This document shows positions 16,265 through 17,529 of a stretch of DNA of 17,529 bases, one piece after another. How positions within the stretch are numbered: position 1 is the first letter of the stretch; the number at the start of each line of letters is the position of its first letter. Origin of the DNA: Piscinibacter sp050175855 (GTDB taxonomy: Bacteria; Pseudomonadota; Gammaproteobacteria; Burkholderiales; Burkholderiaceae_C); contig NZ_JBFXIO010000044.1 of assembly GCF_050175855.1 (NCBI RefSeq), positions 1 through 17,529 on the forward strand, read 5' to 3'. The translations under genes and the position numbers were made by a program. The notes beneath the pieces are model-generated. The model saw only the letters and a list, made by a program, of their open reading frames with translations. It was not told the DNA's origin and searched no databases.

Positions 16265-16270
16265 TAGAAT
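16265..16270 (+). promoter_or_regulatory. Candidate -10 element for purC
   Basis: TAGAAT matches 5 of 6 bases of the -10 consensus and lies 52 bases before the purC ATG, just after the fba terminator. The only T-rich stretch upstream that could serve as a -35 is the terminator's own T-tract, with a short 15-base spacer. A promoter is expected here because the terminator isolates purC from fba. Confidence 0.4.
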
Positions 16271-16322
16271 TGCCCGATCCCCCTCCTGCCACCCACGCCC
16301 ACGCGGCGACCGAAGGACTGCC

Positions 16323-17222
16323 ATGACTGCCGCCCTGTACGAAAGCTCCCTGCACTCCCTGCCGCTGATTGCCCGGGGCAAGGTGCGCGACAACTATGCG
16401 GTGGGCGAAGACCGCCTGCTGATGGTGGCGACCGACCGGCTCAGCGCCTTCGACGTGGTGATGAACGAGCCTATTCCGGGCAAGGGCGAAACGCTCACGA
16501 AGATGGCGTTGTTCTGGTTTGCCAGGCTCGGCCACATCGTGCCCAACCACCTGACCGGCGAAGACCCGGAGAGCGTGGTGGCGCCCGACGAGCGCGAGCA
16601 GGTGCGCGGCCGCTCGATGCTGGTGAAGCGGCTGAAGCCGCTGCCGGTGGAGGCGGTGGTGCGAGGCTACCTGGCCGGCAGCGGCTGGAAGGAGTACCAG
16701 CTGAGCGGCAGCGTGTGCGGCGTGAAGCTGCCGCCGGGCCTGAAGAACGCCAGCAAGCTGCCCGAGCCCATCTTCACGCCGGCGACGAAGGCCGAGATGG
16801 GCGAGCACGACGAGAACATCAGCTTCGAGCGCATGGAGCAGATCGTCGGCACCGAGCTGGCGGCCAAGGTGCGCGATGTGTCGATCCGCCTCTACAAGGA
16901 GGCCGCGGAGTATGCGTTGACGCGCGGAATCATCATCGCCGATACCAAGTTCGAGTTCGGGCTGGACAAAGATGGCACGCTGACCTTGATGGACGAGATC
17001 CTGACGCCGGATTCGTCACGGTTCTGGCCGGTGGAGGAATATTCGGAAGGGAACAATCCGCCGAGCTTTGACAAGCAGTTCGTGCGGGATTGGCTGGAGA
17101 GTGTTCGTGTCGATGGGCGATTGTGGAACAAGCGATCTCCAGCGCCAACATTGCACTCCGATATTGTTGCTCTATCGACTAAGCGATATCAGATCGCACT
17201 TCATGCGCTGACGGAGAAGTGA
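16323..17222 (+). CDS. purC: SAICAR synthase (phosphoribosylaminoimidazole-succinocarboxamide synthase)
   Basis: This encodes 299 residues, the longer form usual in betaproteobacteria (E. coli 237). The cytoplasmic enzyme joins aspartate to CAIR using ATP in purine synthesis. Motifs seen: GKVRDNY (19-25), ATDRLSAFDVV (36-46), GKGETLTKMALFWF (53-66), VEAVVRGYLAGSGW, IIADTKFEFG and MDEILTPDSSRFWP. The ATG at 16323 follows AAGGA (16313-16317) by five bases. The longer frame from 16251 would run back to the terminator and is rejected. The last ~40 codons are clearly more AT-rich (17161-17220 is about 45% GC by hand count, against about 72% at 16621-16680) and use codons such as ATT, GTT, CTA and TAT, while the C-terminal sequence still looks like a normal PurC tail. 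The next gene starts one base after its stop. Confidence 0.96.
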   Translation: MTAALYESSLHSLPLIARGKVRDNYAVGEDRLLMVATDRLSAFDVVMNEPIPGKGETLTKMALFWFARLGHIVPNHLTGEDPESVVAPDEREQVRGRSMLVKRLKPLPVEAVVRGYLAGSGWKEYQLSGSVCGVKLPPGLKNASKLPEPIFTPATKAEMGEHDENISFERMEQIVGTELAAKVRDVSIRLYKEAAEYALTRGIIIADTKFEFGLDKDGTLTLMDEILTPDSSRFWPVEEYSEGNNPPSFDKQFVRDWLESVRVDGRLWNKRSPAPTLHSDIVALSTKRYQIALHALTEK

Positions 17223-17223
17223 T

Positions 17224-17529
17224 ATGTCATCAAGATTTCTCGCGCAGCAGGAATTGCTAGCTAGTTCGGCGGCGACTCCGTCAGAGCAGTTTATTGCCAA
17301 CGCGAGAATCGCTGCCTATCGAGCGAGACGGGGCGAAATAGACAAGGCAAAGGCGATTATTGCTCTAGTCAGAGGGCAACCCAGGGAAGTATTGGGTGCA
17401 CCACTGTTATCACTCGTCAATATTGCGGAAGGGCTCATTCTTCTCAAATCTGGTGATGCTCAAAGCGCTGTCGAGAAGTGGCTGCGTTCACGGGCAATAT
17501 CCCTTTCGTGCTCCCACGCCGAAGGCGTC
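17224..17529 (+). CDS. TPR-like hypothetical protein, 3'-truncated by window edge
   Basis: This frame runs open from the ATG at 17224 to the right edge (102 codons visible) and was read by direct translation. It starts MSSRFLAQQELLASSAATPS. The start has a good GGAGA (17213-17217) six bases upstream and sits one base past the purC stop. Two helix-turn-helix stretches look like tetratricopeptide-type repeats: about residues 26-52 (ARIAAYRARRGEIDKAKAII) and 68-96 (NIAEGLILLKSGDAQSAVEK). There is no signal peptide in the visible part. Codon use is unlike the rest of the window: four AGA, one AGG, two ATA, two CTA and one TTA in 102 codons, at about 52% GC. That points to recent acquisition. I do not recognise a family beyond the TPR-like pattern, and the function is unknown. 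In many relatives purE or purK would be expected near this point. Confidence 0.65.
   Translation, partial: MSSRFLAQQELLASSAATPSEQFIANARIAAYRARRGEIDKAKAIIALVRGQPREVLGAPLLSLVNIAEGLILLKSGDAQSAVEKWLRSRAISLSCSHAEGV

Overview
This window is a GC-rich (hand counts near 70% in most genes), densely coding chromosomal segment. It reads as a betaproteobacterium of the order Burkholderiales. The evidence is the neighbourhood itself: a LysM protein-dprA-smg unit divergent from def-fmt-htpX, followed by pgk, pyk, a CbbA-type class II aldolase gene and a purC of about 300 codons. The DUF1631-type protein at the left edge also fits this group. I did not try to name a genus.

Layout. Positions 1-1566 hold the 3' part of a DUF1631-like gene, cut by the left edge. 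It converges on a minus-strand unit running leftward: LysM secreted protein (4399-3230), dprA (3198-2086), smg/DUF494 (2029-1577). A divergent 237-bp intergenic region (4400-4636) separates this unit from a rightward run: def, fmt, htpX, a small lipoprotein, azlC and azlD. Central carbon metabolism follows, all on the plus strand: pgk, pyk, a threonine ammonia-lyase gene, ppsA and fba, ending at a clear intrinsic terminator (16226-16248). After it come purC and the 5' part of an unrecognised TPR-like gene cut by the right edge.

Function. Def and Fmt act at the two ends of the formyl-methionine cycle. HtpX is a heat-shock inner-membrane protease and has a credible sigma-32-type promoter overlapping the fmt stop. 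AzlC/AzlD form a probable branched-chain amino acid exporter. Pgk, Pyk, PpsA and Fba cover lower glycolysis and gluconeogenesis around PEP and pyruvate. The threonine ammonia-lyase, whose start overlaps the pyk stop by one base, makes 2-oxobutyrate, the isoleucine precursor.

The coding content is mostly housekeeping and I found no undescribed multi-gene system. The most interesting signals are non-coding or at an edge: a 10-bp element shared by the pgk and fba promoters, a perfect 11-bp-arm palindrome over the pgk stop codon, the sigma-32-like htpX promoter, a stem-loop pressed against the lipoprotein start codon, and a sharp drop in GC inside the 3' end of purC that continues into the unknown gene. 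The last suggests the border of a laterally acquired segment. No intergenic gap exceeds 300 bases, and I saw no tRNA, rRNA, CRISPR array or insertion sequence.
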